From Virgibacillus salexigens (lineage in GTDB: Bacteria > Bacillota > Bacilli > Bacillales > Amphibacillaceae): a stretch of DNA of 64,000 nucleotides. Position 1 is the first letter of the stretch; each line of letters begins with the position of its first letter. Of this stretch, positions 1 through 9,766 are shown in pieces. The position numbers were made by a program, and so were the translations under genes. The notes under the pieces were generated by a model. It had not been told where the DNA came from. It searched no databases and saw nothing but the letters and a program-made list of their open reading frames with translations. Location: assembly GCF_014905415.1 (NCBI RefSeq), contig NZ_BNEO01000002.1, positions 434,001 to 498,000 of the forward strand, read 5' to 3'.

Positions 1-306
1 AGTATGACATTGCCAATGCTTTCTATCGGTGGTTCAGGTATTATTTCTGTTGCTTCACATATTATCGGAAAAGAAATGCAAGAAATGGTAACATTTTTTA
101 AAGAAGGTAATGTAAGAAAAGCAGCACGCCTGCATCGAAAATTGTTACCGATAATGAAGGGCTTATTTTCAGCTCCTTCGCCTTCGCCAGTAAAAGCAGC
201 ATTGCGCCTGAAGGGGATTGAAACTGGCGGCTTAAGGTTACCGCTAGTCGAGCTTTCTGATCAAGAAATACAACAATTAAAAATGGTAATAAAAAATACC
301 GACTAA
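1..306 (+). CDS. dapA: 4-hydroxy-tetrahydrodipicolinate synthase, C-terminal part
   Basis: This is the 3' end of dapA; the reading frame is open at the left edge of the window, so only about the last 101 residues are seen. DapA condenses pyruvate and aspartate semialdehyde in lysine and dipicolinate synthesis. The visible part carries the family's SIGGSGIISVASH and GKEMQEM stretches and the C-terminal helices with PVKAALRLKGIETG and LRLPLVELS. The stop codon lies inside the left arm of the following terminator. In Bacillus, dapA likewise precedes tepA and spoIIIE. Identity is secure; the start is outside the window. Confidence 0.93.
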   Translation, partial: SMTLPMLSIGGSGIISVASHIIGKEMQEMVTFFKEGNVRKAARLHRKLLPIMKGLFSAPSPSPVKAALRLKGIETGGLRLPLVELSDQEIQQLKMVIKNTD

Positions 307-326
307 TATTAGTCGGTATTTTTCTG
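296..326 (+). terminator. Intrinsic terminator of dapA
   Basis: A perfect 24-nt palindrome (ATACCGACTAAT and its complement, 296-319) is followed by TTTTTCT. It contains the dapA stop codon and separates dapA from tepA. Confidence 0.9.
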
Positions 327-428
327 TCTACACTACATAGGAATAATACTTTCTGGAATTTAAATGCATGCAGGTTGTTATTTACGCTCATACTAATGGA
401 AGTTATAACAATTAAGGAGTGTGCATAA

Positions 429-1163
429 ATGAATAAAGAACCGGAAAAGAAAGATGACCAAAATCAAGAGAATAATTCTTCTGCCTTGGTTCAAAAGATT
501 CAACAATTAGGACAATCCAATGTACCTCAAGCTCCAGATTCCAATATCCATGTATTATCGATTATTGGACAAGTAGAAGGTCATGTACAATTGCCACCTC
601 AAAATAAAACAACCAAATACGAACACTTATTGCCTCAACTCGTTGCCATTGAACAAAATCCTAAGATTGAAGGGGTAATTATCTTACTTAACACAGTTGG
701 TGGGGATGTAGAAGCGGGATTGGCATTATCTGAAATGATTGCTTCCATTTCTAAACCGACAGTATCTATCGTACTGGGAGGCGGTCATTCTATCGGGGTG
801 CCAATAGCTGTAGCAACGAATTACTCATTTATTGCTCCAACAGCAACAATGACGATTCACCCTGTCCGATTGACAGGTTTGGTAATTGGTGTACCGCAAA
901 CGTTTGAGTACCTTGATGAAATGCAGAATCGTGTTGTCGATTTTGTAGTAAACCATTCTAATATTAAAGAAGAGAAATTCAAAGATTTAATGTTTGCTAA
1001 AGGGAACTTAACAAGGGATATTGGTACAAATGTAGTAGGAAAAGATGCAGTTGAGTATGGATTAATTGATGGTGTCGGTGGGGTAAAAGAAGCAATGGAA
1101 AAAGTAAATGAACTTATTAAAGAAAATGGAAATGGTAACCAAGAAGCACAGGTGATTCAATGA
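429..1163 (+). CDS. tepA: ClpP-like protease/translocation-enhancing protein TepA
   Basis: A 244-residue Clp-protease-fold protein matching TepA (YmfB) of Bacillus in size and position before spoIIIE. The N-terminal 40 residues are charged and low in complexity. The fold core follows, with the probable nucleophile Ser121 in GGGHSIG and His144 in MTIHPVR; spacing is as in ClpP-class serine peptidases, although the context motif differs from ClpP. The start follows a good AAGGAG site. It overlaps the next gene by 4 nt, so the two are translationally coupled. B. subtilis TepA is reported to aid protein export and degrade spore proteins; its role here is inferred from homology. Confidence 0.9.
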   Translation: MNKEPEKKDDQNQENNSSALVQKIQQLGQSNVPQAPDSNIHVLSIIGQVEGHVQLPPQNKTTKYEHLLPQLVAIEQNPKIEGVIILLNTVGGDVEAGLALSEMIASISKPTVSIVLGGGHSIGVPIAVATNYSFIAPTATMTIHPVRLTGLVIGVPQTFEYLDEMQNRVVDFVVNHSNIKEEKFKDLMFAKGNLTRDIGTNVVGKDAVEYGLIDGVGGVKEAMEKVNELIKENGNGNQEAQVIQ

Positions 1164-1363
1164 TTTTATATACACCACTTGCAAATGAGGATGTTTTTCC
1201 ACCGGCTAATGATAATAGTAATCGGCTTACGATTGCTTATGAAGGCAGACATATGTATTGTGAACAAAAGACGGATGGATCTTATGAAGTATTACAATTG
1301 CTTTCTACCGATCCACAAGATTTTTTAAACGAAAAATATCAACCTGGAACAATTTTATCGTAA
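1160..1363 (+). CDS. ylzJ: YlzJ-family small protein
   Basis: A 67-residue protein starting at the ATGA overlap with tepA. It begins [15 protein letters not shown] and contains a central GRHMYCEQ segment, the pattern of YlzJ-like proteins found between tepA and spoIIIE in Bacillaceae. No catalytic motif, signal peptide or membrane segment is visible. Its function is unknown. Overlap with tepA implies co-translation. Confidence 0.8.
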   Translation: MILYTPLANEDVFPPANDNSNRLTIAYEGRHMYCEQKTDGSYEVLQLLSTDPQDFLNEKYQPGTILS

Positions 1364-1394
1364 ATCACGATATCCAATATTTTCATACAGCTGT

Positions 1395-1407
1395 TTTATG
1401 ATATAAT
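1395..1407 (+). promoter_or_regulatory. Extended -10 promoter candidate upstream of spoIIIE
   Basis: An extended -10 (TGATATAAT) ends at 1407 just after ylzJ, with no convincing -35. The next feature downstream is a terminator-like hairpin, so a transcript from here would meet it before spoIIIE. Confidence 0.45.
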
Positions 1408-1429
1408 CAAAAGTAAATGCTGTGTAGGA

Positions 1430-1461
1430 CCCTTGCCATTTTTTGGGCAGGGGTTTATTCT
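1430..1461 (+). terminator. Terminator-like hairpin between ylzJ and spoIIIE
   Basis: Arms CCCTTGCC (1430-1437) and GGCAGGGG (1446-1453) enclose a T-rich loop and are followed by TTTATTCTTCTT. It may end the tepA-ylzJ transcript or act as a leader attenuator for spoIIIE. Confidence 0.75.
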
Positions 1462-1497
1462 TCTTGTATAGTTGCCAAGATAGATTGAGGTGAGATA

Positions 1498-3777
1498 ATG
1501 GCAAAAAAACGCAAGAAACGCAAAACCAAATTTAAAAAACAGCTGAAACTAGAGTTGATTGGTTTAGTGTTTATTTTTTTGGGAATATTTGGTAGTGGAG
1601 CCAGTGCGATCAGTGATGGCGCAATACCTGGAGGGCTAGAACATTTATTTCGGTTTTTATTAGGAATATGGTATTTTGTTGCGTCAGTACTATTACTTAT
1701 TACCGGTTTTATTCTTGTAGTCAAGCGTAGATTTCCAGACTTTGCGAATAAAAAATTAATTGGGTTTTATATTGTTTTTGCAGGTATACTATTATTAACG
1801 CATATTCAAATGTTCGATGAAGCAATAGCAACAAATTCAAACCTTTCGATTATCGGCACCACTTGGGAGAATTATTCAGAATTTCTAAATAGCCAACTAA
1901 CCTCTGGATATTTAGGTGGGGGGATGGTTGGTGCATTATTACTAACATTTTCTTATTATTTATTTTCACTTGCTGGTGCAAAAATAGTTGCTGTCTTTTC
2001 CATTGGTATTGGGATTATTTTTATGACAGAACTATCTGTTGGTGATATCTTTTCTAAGTTTTGGAAACGAATATCGACAACCATGAAGCAGGCAAATGAA
2101 GCTAGAAGGGAAAAACGAGAAGCAAGGCAAGCTAAATCAGAAACTCCTTCTAAAGAAGTAGAAGAGCAAGCAGATGATGAGGTCGTCTATCATATAGATG
2201 AAGAGCCGGTAATTCAAGATTTTACGGATGTAGCCTATTCAGGTCAGGAACCTGTACCTGAGTCACCCACTCCATCAGAACCGGTTGATGTGACGCCAAA
2301 TCAAGAGAAAACAGAGGATGCTCTTGAAAACATGCCAATGACAGAAACAGAAAACTATGAATATGTATTGCCATCAATGAAATTGCTGGCGGAACCTGCT
2401 CATAATTCACAGCAGCAAGAAAAATCACAAATCCAGGCGACAGTTAGAAAATTAGAGCGTACATTTACTAGTTTTGGGGTTAAGGCGAGGGTAACCAAGG
2501 TACATGTTGGACCAGCAGTTACCAAGTATGAGGTTTATCCAGAAGCAGGAGTTAAAGTAAGTAAAATAGTCAGTCTTCATGATGACTTAGCACTAGCTTT
2601 AGCAGCAAAGGATATACGTATTGAAGCACCAATACCAGGGAAATCAGCAGTGGGAATTGAAGTACCGAATCAAGAAGTTGCGATGGTTTCATTACGAGAA
2701 GTACTTGATAGTATGGGAAGTAAGGAGTCAAAACTATTATTCGCTTTAGGAAGGGATATTTCGGGAGATGCGATAGTTTCAGAGTTAAATAAAATGCCGC
2801 ATTTACTTATCGCAGGTGCTACTGGTAGCGGTAAGAGTGTATGTGTGAATGGAATTATCACTACCATTTTAATGCGTACCAAACCACATGAAGTAAAAAT
2901 GATGATGATCGACCCGAAGAAGGTTGAATTGAATGTGTATAACGGGATTCCACATCTATTGGCACCAGTTGTAACGGATCCGAAAAAGGCATCTAGAGCA
3001 TTGAAAAAAGTTGTTTCCGAAATGGAAAGAAGGTATGAATTATTTTCTGACACAGGGACCAGGAATATTGAAGGTTATAACGAATATATTCGGAAGCATA
3101 ATCAACGTGAGGGCGATACGCAACCGAATCTACCATATATTGTTGTTCTTGTAGATGAACTCGCAGACCTCATGATGGTTGCTTCTAATGATGTGGAGGA
3201 CGCGATTACACGATTGGCTCAAATGGCCAGGGCAGCTGGTATTCATTTAATTATTGCAACTCAAAGGCCTTCTGTAGATGTTATTACTGGTGTGATTAAG
3301 GCAAATATCCCATCAAGAATTGCTTTTAGTGTATCCTCATCAACAGATTCAAGAACGATACTTGATTCTGGAGGAGCAGAGAAGTTATTAGGAAGAGGAG
3401 ATATGTTATTCCTACCAGTTGGTGCATCCAAGCCTACTCGTGTTCAAGGAGCCTTCTTGTCCGATGAAGAAGTAGAACGAATCGTTGATCATTGTATTGA
3501 GCAGCAAAAAGCATCCTACCAAGAAGAAATGATCCCAGAGGAAACAAACGAGGTCGTTGATGAGGTAGATGATGAATTATTTGATGATGCCGTACAATTG
3601 ATTACGGAGATGCAAAGTGCAAGTGTGTCCATGCTACAACGGCGATTTAGAATTGGTTATACACGTGCAGCACGATTAATTGATGCCATGGAACAACGTG
3701 GAATTGTAGGGCCATATGAAGGTAGTAAACCTCGTACAGTTCTCGTTAGTCAGCCGACAGAAGAGCAGTCTTCTTAG
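1498..3777 (+). CDS. spoIIIE: DNA translocase SpoIIIE/FtsK
   Basis: A 759-residue hexameric DNA pump that moves the chromosome into the forespore at the septum. The N-terminal 30 residues are strongly basic, then four or more hydrophobic segments (about 20-40, 52-76, 86-102, 140-180) anchor it in the membrane. An acidic linker follows (about 215-300). The motor has Walker A GATGSGKS at about 440-447 and the Walker B stretch [12 protein letters not shown]. The C-terminal winged-helix gamma domain (about 690-750) reads DNA polarity sequences. Start is ATG after a GAGGTGAG site. Length fits the family. Confidence 0.97.
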   Translation: MAKKRKKRKTKFKKQLKLELIGLVFIFLGIFGSGASAISDGAIPGGLEHLFRFLLGIWYFVASVLLLITGFILVVKRRFPDFANKKLIGFYIVFAGILLLTHIQMFDEAIATNSNLSIIGTTWENYSEFLNSQLTSGYLGGGMVGALLLTFSYYLFSLAGAKIVAVFSIGIGIIFMTELSVGDIFSKFWKRISTTMKQANEARREKREARQAKSETPSKEVEEQADDEVVYHIDEEPVIQDFTDVAYSGQEPVPESPTPSEPVDVTPNQEKTEDALENMPMTETENYEYVLPSMKLLAEPAHNSQQQEKSQIQATVRKLERTFTSFGVKARVTKVHVGPAVTKYEVYPEAGVKVSKIVSLHDDLALALAAKDIRIEAPIPGKSAVGIEVPNQEVAMVSLREVLDSMGSKESKLLFALGRDISGDAIVSELNKMPHLLIAGATGSGKSVCVNGIITTILMRTKPHEVKMMMIDPKKVELNVYNGIPHLLAPVVTDPKKASRALKKVVSEMERRYELFSDTGTRNIEGYNEYIRKHNQREGDTQPNLPYIVVLVDELADLMMVASNDVEDAITRLAQMARAAGIHLIIATQRPSVDVITGVIKANIPSRIAFSVSSSTDSRTILDSGGAEKLLGRGDMLFLPVGASKPTRVQGAFLSDEEVERIVDHCIEQQKASYQEEMIPEETNEVVDEVDDELFDDAVQLITEMQSASVSMLQRRFRIGYTRAARLIDAMEQRGIVGPYEGSKPRTVLVSQPTEEQSS

Positions 3778-3783
3778 AAAGGG

Positions 3784-3823
3784 CAGTATAATACCAGTGC
3801 TGGTATTATACTGTTTTTATATT
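3784..3823 (+). terminator. Intrinsic terminator of spoIIIE
   Basis: A perfect inverted repeat (CAGTATAATACCAG and complement, 3784-3813) is followed by TTTTTATATTTTTT. Confidence 0.93.
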
Positions 3824-3960
3824 TTTTCTTTCATACGATTATACATTCGGGGTCTTTTTGTCGATGGATGTCAAAATTGGAAGAAAATTTTTAAGGAATT
3901 TGTCCTAGAAGTATTTATTTATTAAGTAATACATGATATGATTTATGACGAATAAACCAG

Positions 3961-3974
3961 TCAAACGTCAGATG
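3961..3974 (+). promoter_or_regulatory. Candidate operator shared by ymfC and the nup operon (copy 1)
   Basis: TCAAACGTCAGATG lies about 47 bp upstream of the ymfC start; the same 14-mer with one change (TCAAACGTAAGATG) recurs at 4877-4890 before the lipoprotein gene. A shared site in front of a GntR regulator and its neighbouring transporter suggests the regulator's operator. This is inference. Confidence 0.4.
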
Positions 3975-4020
3975 TCGGATTTCTTGATGTAAGAAATGAT
4001 TTTGTAAGGAGGGATACAGC

Positions 4021-4749
4021 TTGTCTATCAAAACCGATTCGAGGCACTTATATTTACAAGTAATTGATGAAATTAAACGTGATATTGAAAACGGTAAGTA
4101 TAAAGAGAAAGAAAAACTACCTTCTGAATTTCAATTATCAAAGCAATTAGGTGTGTCCCGTGCAACATTAAGAGAAGCATTACGAATACTAGAAGAAGAC
4201 AACATTGTTAATCGCAGACACGGTGTTGGGACGTTTGTTAACCCAAAGCCAGTTTTTTCTTCAGGTATAGAGCAGTTAACCAGTGTAACGCACATGATTG
4301 AACAATCTGGTAAATCTGCTGGTTCACAATATTTATCAACAGAAATCATTGACCCAACAAATGAAGATAAGCGTAAATTTGGCCCAAAACGTATGAATCG
4401 ATTAGCAAAAATTGAGAGGGTTCGTACCGCAGATGACCAACCTGTCGTTTTTTGTATCGATAAAATACCCGAAAACTATATACCAATGGATAGGGTGCAT
4501 AAATCGGATTCTATCTTTAGTCTGATGGAAGAATACGCAAATAAACGAGTTGCTTATGCTGTCACATATATTGAAGCAATAGGTTACCATGATCGAATAT
4601 ACGATATACTGAACTGTCATCCGGAACAAACGCTCTTATTATTAAAGCAAATGCATTATACCGAAGATGATGAACCCGTACTTTATTCTGCGAACTATTT
4701 TCGATCCGATATGTTCAGTTTCCATGTTTTACGAAAACGACTCTACTGA
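4021..4749 (+). CDS. ymfC: GntR/HutC-family transcriptional regulator
   Basis: A 242-residue regulator. Residues about 8-75 form the GntR winged helix, with [32 protein letters not shown] as two separable pieces: the LPSEFQLS helix and the recognition helix with SRATLREAL. Residues about 90-235 form a UTRA ligand-binding domain. The start is TTG, chosen because AAGGAGG lies 9 nt upstream. It sits after spoIIIE as ymfC does in B. subtilis, and directly before a nucleoside ABC importer, which it probably controls. The ligand is unknown; a nucleoside or derivative is a reasonable guess. Confidence 0.85.
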   Translation: MSIKTDSRHLYLQVIDEIKRDIENGKYKEKEKLPSEFQLSKQLGVSRATLREALRILEEDNIVNRRHGVGTFVNPKPVFSSGIEQLTSVTHMIEQSGKSAGSQYLSTEIIDPTNEDKRKFGPKRMNRLAKIERVRTADDQPVVFCIDKIPENYIPMDRVHKSDSIFSLMEEYANKRVAYAVTYIEAIGYHDRIYDILNCHPEQTLLLLKQMHYTEDDEPVLYSANYFRSDMFSFHVLRKRLY

Positions 4750-4759
4750 ATCCCCGATT

Positions 4760-4807
4760 AAAAAAATGAAGCTTTACTCAATATGTAACGGCTTCCATTT
4801 TTTTAAA
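4760..4807 (+). terminator. Terminator after ymfC
   Basis: AAAAAATGAAGC pairs with GCTTCCATTTTTT (one bulged base) around a 17-nt loop, giving a stem that ends in a T-run. Confidence 0.75.
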
Positions 4808-4819
4808 TATATTTTTCCT

Positions 4820-4834
4820 AATTTTTTAAAAATT
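4820..4834 (+). promoter_or_regulatory. CodY-box-like palindrome before the nup operon
   Basis: AATTTTTTAAAAATT differs at two positions from the CodY consensus (AATTTTCWGAAAATT). B. subtilis nupNOPQ is known to be CodY-controlled, so the position is suggestive. A/T-rich DNA gives such matches by chance. Confidence 0.4.
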
Positions 4835-4876
4835 AAGGAGGTGATCTTACATAATTGATAGGAAGGATTAGATGAT

Positions 4877-4890
4877 TCAAACGTAAGATG
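4877..4890 (+). promoter_or_regulatory. Candidate operator shared by ymfC and the nup operon (copy 2)
   Basis: TCAAACGTAAGATG, 27 bp before the lipoprotein start, matches 13 of 14 bases of the site at 3961-3974. Confidence 0.4.
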
Positions 4891-4916
4891 AAAAAACATA
4901 ACAGGGGGGCTTTTAA

Positions 4917-6011
4917 GTGAAGAATCGTACATTTATTTTACTATTTGCAATTATGGCGAGTGTCGCTGTTGTTCTTTCCGCTTGTGGTGGAAACGAAAGT
5001 AGTAACAAAGATAATGCAGCTGCAAATAAGAGTGAGTCCGAAGATTATTCAGTAGCGATTGTTACGGATGAAGGCGGTGTCGATGACAAATCTTTTAATC
5101 AATCATCTTGGGAAGGCTTGAAAGCATGGGGAGAGGAACAAGGATTATCGAAAGGGAACGGATTTGACTACGCGCAATCTTCTGATGAATCCGACTATCT
5201 GCCGAATTTAACTCGGTTAACGAGAGATGGTTATAATCTTATTTTTGGAGTGGGCTTTTTATTACAAGATGCAGTTACAAAAGTAGCTGAGCAAAATCCA
5301 GATACGAATTACGCTATTATTGATACGGTAGTAGAAGCGCCAAATGTTGCAAGTATAACATTTGCTGAGCATGAAGGATCTTTTCTGGCAGGTGTAGCTG
5401 CTGCTATGAAAACAAAAACAGATAAGCTTGGTTTCATTGGAGGAGTGGATTCAGACTTAATCAATAAGTTTGAGGCAGGTTTTGAGGCAGGAGCAAAATC
5501 AGTGAATCCGGATATTGAAGTGGATATACAATACGTAGGTAACTTTAGCTCGGCGGCTGATGGTAAGCTAATTGCCACCCGCATGTACGAAAATGATACG
5601 GATATTATTTATCATGCTGCAGGTGCAGCTGGTAATGGGGTGTTTGCTCAAGCTAAAGACTTGAAACAGAATGATCCAGATCGTGAAATTTGGGTCATTG
5701 GTGTTGATCGTGATCAACATGAAGAGGGCAAAATCGGTGAACATAATGTTACCTTTACATCTATGGTAAAACGTGTCGATTTATCGGTTCAGGAAGTCAG
5801 CGATATGGGAGCAAAAGATGCATTTCCTGGTGGTGAAGTGCTTGAGTTTGGTTTAGTAGATGATGGGGTGTCTCTTGCAAAAACAAATGAAGAAGCAATG
5901 AGTGATGATATCATATCCGCTGTTGATGAATGGAAAGAAAAAATTACGAATGGCGATGTGACCGTTCCAAAAACGAGAGATGAATTAAAGGAATTCGAAG
6001 AAAGCTTATAA
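4917..6011 (+). CDS. nupN: BMP-family nucleoside-binding lipoprotein
   Basis: A 364-residue extracellular substrate-binding lipoprotein. The signal peptide ends in the lipobox LSAC with lipidated Cys23, followed by a Ser/Asn-rich linker. The mature part is a BMP (PnrA-like) domain, with VTDEGGVDDKSFNQSSWEG near its start, a typical purine-nucleoside binder. GTG start follows a GGGGGG-type site. It is the first gene of a BMP ABC operon (nupNOPQ-like). A terminator-like hairpin after it probably favours more binding protein than transporter. Guanosine or a related nucleoside is the likely substrate, by family. Confidence 0.88.
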   Translation: MKNRTFILLFAIMASVAVVLSACGGNESSNKDNAAANKSESEDYSVAIVTDEGGVDDKSFNQSSWEGLKAWGEEQGLSKGNGFDYAQSSDESDYLPNLTRLTRDGYNLIFGVGFLLQDAVTKVAEQNPDTNYAIIDTVVEAPNVASITFAEHEGSFLAGVAAAMKTKTDKLGFIGGVDSDLINKFEAGFEAGAKSVNPDIEVDIQYVGNFSSAADGKLIATRMYENDTDIIYHAAGAAGNGVFAQAKDLKQNDPDREIWVIGVDRDQHEEGKIGEHNVTFTSMVKRVDLSVQEVSDMGAKDAFPGGEVLEFGLVDDGVSLAKTNEEAMSDDIISAVDEWKEKITNGDVTVPKTRDELKEFEESL

Positions 6012-6020
6012 TATAAAACG

Positions 6021-6045
6021 GAGGCTGGATAGCCAGCCTCTTTAT
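6021..6045 (+). terminator. Intercistronic hairpin after nupN
   Basis: GAGGCTGG (6021-6028) pairs with CCAGCCTC (6033-6040) around a 4-nt loop, followed by only TTTATAT. It likely works as a partial terminator or mRNA stabiliser. Confidence 0.7.
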
Positions 6046-6107
6046 ATGTACATATTTTTTCGGAAAAATAGCAATCATTTGTCTTTTAAAAAGGGGGCAG
6101 CAATTGA

Positions 6108-7646
6108 ATGGAATACGTCATCGAAATGTTAAATATAAGAAAAGAATTTCCTGGAATCGTTGCCAATGATAATATTACTGTTCAACTAAAATCTGGTGAA
6201 ATACATGCACTATTAGGAGAAAACGGTGCTGGAAAATCAACTTTAATGAATGTGTTATTTGGATTGTATCAACCTGAACAAGGAGAAATACATGTAAAAG
6301 GTAAAAAAGTAAACATTTCAGATCCAAACGTCGCAAATGATCTAGGGATAGGAATGGTCCATCAGCATTTTATGTTGGTAGAACCGTTCACAGTCACCCA
6401 AAATATTATTTTAGGAAGTGAACCAACAAAAAAAGGGAAAATTAATCTAAAAAAAGCAGAAAAAGAAGTACAAGAATTATCCGATAAATACGGATTGCGA
6501 GTCGATGCGACTGCGAAGATAAGCGATATCTCGGTAGGTATGCAACAGCGAGTTGAAATATTAAAAACACTTTATCGAGGAGCAGATGTGTTAATTTTTG
6601 ACGAGCCTACGGCGGTGTTAACTCCTCAAGAAATAACCGAGCTTATTGAAATTATGCATGCTCTAGTGGCTGAAGGTAAATCGATTATTCTAATTACGCA
6701 TAAGCTAAAAGAAATCATGCAAGTGTGTGATCGGTGCACTGTAATCCGTAAAGGGAAAGGGATTGGTACCGTCAATGTCGAAGATACCAATGTTAATGAG
6801 TTAGCATCATTGATGGTTGGTAGAGAAGTTTCTTTTAAAACAGAAAAAAAACCCGCGGAACCAAAGGAAACGGTACTTGAAATTAAGAATTTAATTGTAA
6901 AAGATACAAGGAAAGTAGAAATGGTAAAAGGGCTGAATTTAGATGTGCGAGCTGGGGAAATTGTAGGTATTGCCGGAATTGATGGCAATGGTCAAACGGA
7001 TTTAATAGAAGCCATTACTGGCTTAGCAAAATCTAGTTCAGGTAGCATTCAATTAAATAATAAAAAAATAACGAACCTCTCACCTCGAAAAGTAACAGAA
7101 AGCGGAGTTGGCCATATCCCTCAAGACAGGCATAAATTTGGACTTGTACTTGATTTTCCAATTGGTGAGAACATGGTGTTGCGAACGTATTACCAAAAAC
7201 CGTATTCCAAATATAAGGTGCTGAATTATAAAGAAATTTACCAAAAAGCTAAAACACTAATTGCTGAATATGATGTACGTACGCCAAGTGTGTATACGAA
7301 AGCAAGGGCGTTATCCGGGGGAAATCAGCAAAAAGCTATTATTGCAAGGGAAGTGGATCGTTCTCCCGATCTGCTGATCGCCGCCCAACCTACTAGGGGC
7401 CTTGATGTAGGAGCTATCGAATTTATTCATCAAAAATTAATTGAAGAGCGGGATAAGGGAAAGGCAATTTTGCTACTGTCCTTTGAATTAGACGAGATAT
7501 TAGATGTAAGTGATCGGATTGCTGTTATTTTTGATGGAAAGATAGTAGCAGATGTTCATCCTGATGAAACCAGCGAACAGGAATTAGGTTTATTAATGGC
7601 TGGCAGTAAAACCAAAGAGGCAGGTGATCATCATGCATTCGAATAA
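6108..7646 (+). CDS. nupO: Nucleoside ABC transporter, tandem ATPase subunit
   Basis: A 512-residue protein with two fused ABC domains, the usual form for BMP/ribose-type importers. The first has Walker A GENGAGKST (37-45), a divergent signature ISVGMQQR and Walker B LIFDEPT. The second has a degenerate Walker A (GIDGNGQTD), signature LSGGNQQK and Walker B LLIAAQPT, so it is probably a weak or inactive site, as in the family. It energises the permeases that follow and overlaps nupP by 14 nt. Confidence 0.92.
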   Translation: MEYVIEMLNIRKEFPGIVANDNITVQLKSGEIHALLGENGAGKSTLMNVLFGLYQPEQGEIHVKGKKVNISDPNVANDLGIGMVHQHFMLVEPFTVTQNIILGSEPTKKGKINLKKAEKEVQELSDKYGLRVDATAKISDISVGMQQRVEILKTLYRGADVLIFDEPTAVLTPQEITELIEIMHALVAEGKSIILITHKLKEIMQVCDRCTVIRKGKGIGTVNVEDTNVNELASLMVGREVSFKTEKKPAEPKETVLEIKNLIVKDTRKVEMVKGLNLDVRAGEIVGIAGIDGNGQTDLIEAITGLAKSSSGSIQLNNKKITNLSPRKVTESGVGHIPQDRHKFGLVLDFPIGENMVLRTYYQKPYSKYKVLNYKEIYQKAKTLIAEYDVRTPSVYTKARALSGGNQQKAIIAREVDRSPDLLIAAQPTRGLDVGAIEFIHQKLIEERDKGKAILLLSFELDEILDVSDRIAVIFDGKIVADVHPDETSEQELGLLMAGSKTKEAGDHHAFE

Positions 7647-8679
7647 ATGGTTTAACATTTTGGTTCCAATTATTTCTGTCATCATTGGACTATTGTCTGG
7701 TGCAATTATTATGCTTGTCTCCGGATATAACCCGATACAAGGCTATGTCGCTTTATTTAATGGGGCATTTGGTGACCTGTATTTCTTTGGAGAGACAATT
7801 CGTCAAACAACGCCGTATATATTAACTGGACTTGCGATCGCTTTTGCTTTTAGAGCGGGGTTATTTAATATCGGGGCAGAAGGCCAGGTAATAGTAGGCT
7901 GGTTAGCAGCTGTTTGGATAGGTACCTCAATGGAAGCACCTATGTATATTCACCTTCCATTAGCCTTATTCGTAGCAGCATTGGCCGGAGCATTTTGGGG
8001 ATTCATCCCAGGTTTATTAAAAGCACGCTTAGGTGTTCACGAAGTTATTGTTACTATTATGATGAATTATATTGCTTTATATAGCGCCAATGCCATTATT
8101 CGTCGTGTATTAACAGATAGTGCAGATAAAACTGAGACCATTGCTTCCAGTGCATCATTGGCATCTGAATGGTTAGAAGGATTAACATACTTTTCTCGCA
8201 TGCACTATGGAATTATGATTGCTTTATTTGCAGCAGTGATTATGTGGTTTATTATAGAACGAACAAATATCGGTTATGAACTTAAGTCGGTTGGTTATAA
8301 TCAACATGCATCTAAATATGCAGGGATGAGTGTAAAACGGAATATCGTATTAGCAATGGTTATCTCAGGGGCTTTTGCAGGTTTAGCAGGATCAATGGAA
8401 GGGTTAGGTACTTATGGTAATATGACCGTTAGCTCTGGTTTTTCCAATATTGGCTTTGATGGTATTGCTGTCGCTCTTTTAGGAGCAAATACGGCAATTG
8501 GTGTGGTACTGGCAGCATTTTTATTTGGTGCATTAAAAGTTGGAGCGCTTAATATGCCAACACATGCTGGCGTCCCAAATGAATTAGTAGATATTATTAT
8601 TGCATTGATTATTTTCTTTGTAGCATCTAGTTATATTATTCGGTGGATAATACTTCGCTTTAAAAAGGAGGAGAAATAA
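7633..8679 (+). CDS. nupP: Nucleoside ABC transporter permease 1
   Basis: A hydrophobic permease of about 348 residues with 8-10 predicted membrane segments and the FRAGLFNIGAEGQ loop typical of BMP-type permeases (the coupling/cytoplasmic motif). I place the start at ATG 7633 because AGGTGAT lies 4 nt upstream; a GTG at 7624 would add three residues but has poor spacing. It overlaps the ATPase gene and its stop abuts the next start, so the operon is tightly coupled. Confidence 0.9.
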   Translation: MHSNKWFNILVPIISVIIGLLSGAIIMLVSGYNPIQGYVALFNGAFGDLYFFGETIRQTTPYILTGLAIAFAFRAGLFNIGAEGQVIVGWLAAVWIGTSMEAPMYIHLPLALFVAALAGAFWGFIPGLLKARLGVHEVIVTIMMNYIALYSANAIIRRVLTDSADKTETIASSASLASEWLEGLTYFSRMHYGIMIALFAAVIMWFIIERTNIGYELKSVGYNQHASKYAGMSVKRNIVLAMVISGAFAGLAGSMEGLGTYGNMTVSSGFSNIGFDGIAVALLGANTAIGVVLAAFLFGALKVGALNMPTHAGVPNELVDIIIALIIFFVASSYIIRWIILRFKKEEK

Positions 8680-9639
8680 ATGGGGGTTATTGAATTATTG
8701 CAATCGATTATCCCAACTGCATTATTTTATTCTGCACCTTTAATTTTCACAGCTTTAGGCGGAGTATTTAGTGAGCGCTCCGGCGTCGTGAACATCGGTT
8801 TAGAAGGATTAATGGTCATGGGGGCTTTTGTTGGAATTGTATTTAATCTGACATTTGCGGATGTGTTGGGAGCTTGGACACCTTGGGTGTCGATTATAGT
8901 CGCTATGATCGTTTCCGCACTGTTTTCTATTATTCATGCCGTGGCATCTGTTTCATTTCGCGCAGATCAAGTAGTTAGTGGGGTCGCAATTAACTTTCTC
9001 GCATTGGGATTGGGTGTATTTTTAACAAAGCAATGGTATGACAAGGGACAAACAGATATGGTAAGTCAACCATTCTATACAACTGACATTCCATTACTAG
9101 CAGATATTCCAATTATTGGGTCGATTTTCTTTGAAGGGATATATATTACCTCATATGTAGCGATCATCCTAGCTTTTTTTGCATGGTATGTATTGTATAA
9201 AACGCCTTTTGGTTTAAGACTTCGAGCAGTAGGTGAACATCCGATGGCAGCGGATACAAACGGTATTCATGTTTATAAAATAAGGTACATTGCCGTGATT
9301 ATTTCTGGTGCAATGGGGGGACTAGGCGGTTCTGTGTTTGCTTTAACGATCGCTCTAAATTTCTCTCATGCTACTATTGTAGGGCAAGGTTTTATGGCGT
9401 TAGCAGCTGTTATCTTTGGAAAATGGCATCCATTAGGAGCAATGGGCGCTGCTCTTTTCTTTGGGTTTGCACAAAGTCTAAGTGTTATTGGAGCCGGAAT
9501 TCCTTTCCTTGCAGATGTACCACAAGTATTTCTGTTAATCGCACCATATGTCCTAACGATATTAGCATTAGCCGGTTTTATTGGCCGGGCAGAAGCACCG
9601 CGAGGGAATGGAGTACCTTATATTAAGGGAAGTAGATAA
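8680..9639 (+). CDS. nupQ: Nucleoside ABC transporter permease 2
   Basis: A 319-residue permease paralogous to the previous one, with about 8-9 hydrophobic helices and the ERSGVVNIGLEG motif near residue 30. ATG follows the nupP stop directly, with AAGGAGGAG inside the end of nupP. Together with nupN-O-P it forms a complete importer in the cytoplasmic membrane. A strong terminator follows. Confidence 0.9.
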   Translation: MGVIELLQSIIPTALFYSAPLIFTALGGVFSERSGVVNIGLEGLMVMGAFVGIVFNLTFADVLGAWTPWVSIIVAMIVSALFSIIHAVASVSFRADQVVSGVAINFLALGLGVFLTKQWYDKGQTDMVSQPFYTTDIPLLADIPIIGSIFFEGIYITSYVAIILAFFAWYVLYKTPFGLRLRAVGEHPMAADTNGIHVYKIRYIAVIISGAMGGLGGSVFALTIALNFSHATIVGQGFMALAAVIFGKWHPLGAMGAALFFGFAQSLSVIGAGIPFLADVPQVFLLIAPYVLTILALAGFIGRAEAPRGNGVPYIKGSR

Positions 9640-9652
9640 GTTATTACATTTA

Positions 9653-9688
9653 CGGTTTGCGTATTATATTCGCAAGCCGCTTTTTTTT
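9653..9688 (+). terminator. Terminator of the nup operon
   Basis: CGGTTTGCG and CGCAAGCCG (one G-T pair) flank a 9-nt loop and are followed by eight T. Confidence 0.9.
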
Positions 9689-9766
9689 ACTTTATAATGG
9701 ATGATAAATGGAAAATTTGTGAAGAATAAATAAGTAAAAAATTATCAAGTATACAGGAGGATGGTT

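Noticed and set aside
3716-3925. 69-codon frame after spoIIIE
   Set aside because: It overlaps the spoIIIE end in another frame and runs through the terminator.
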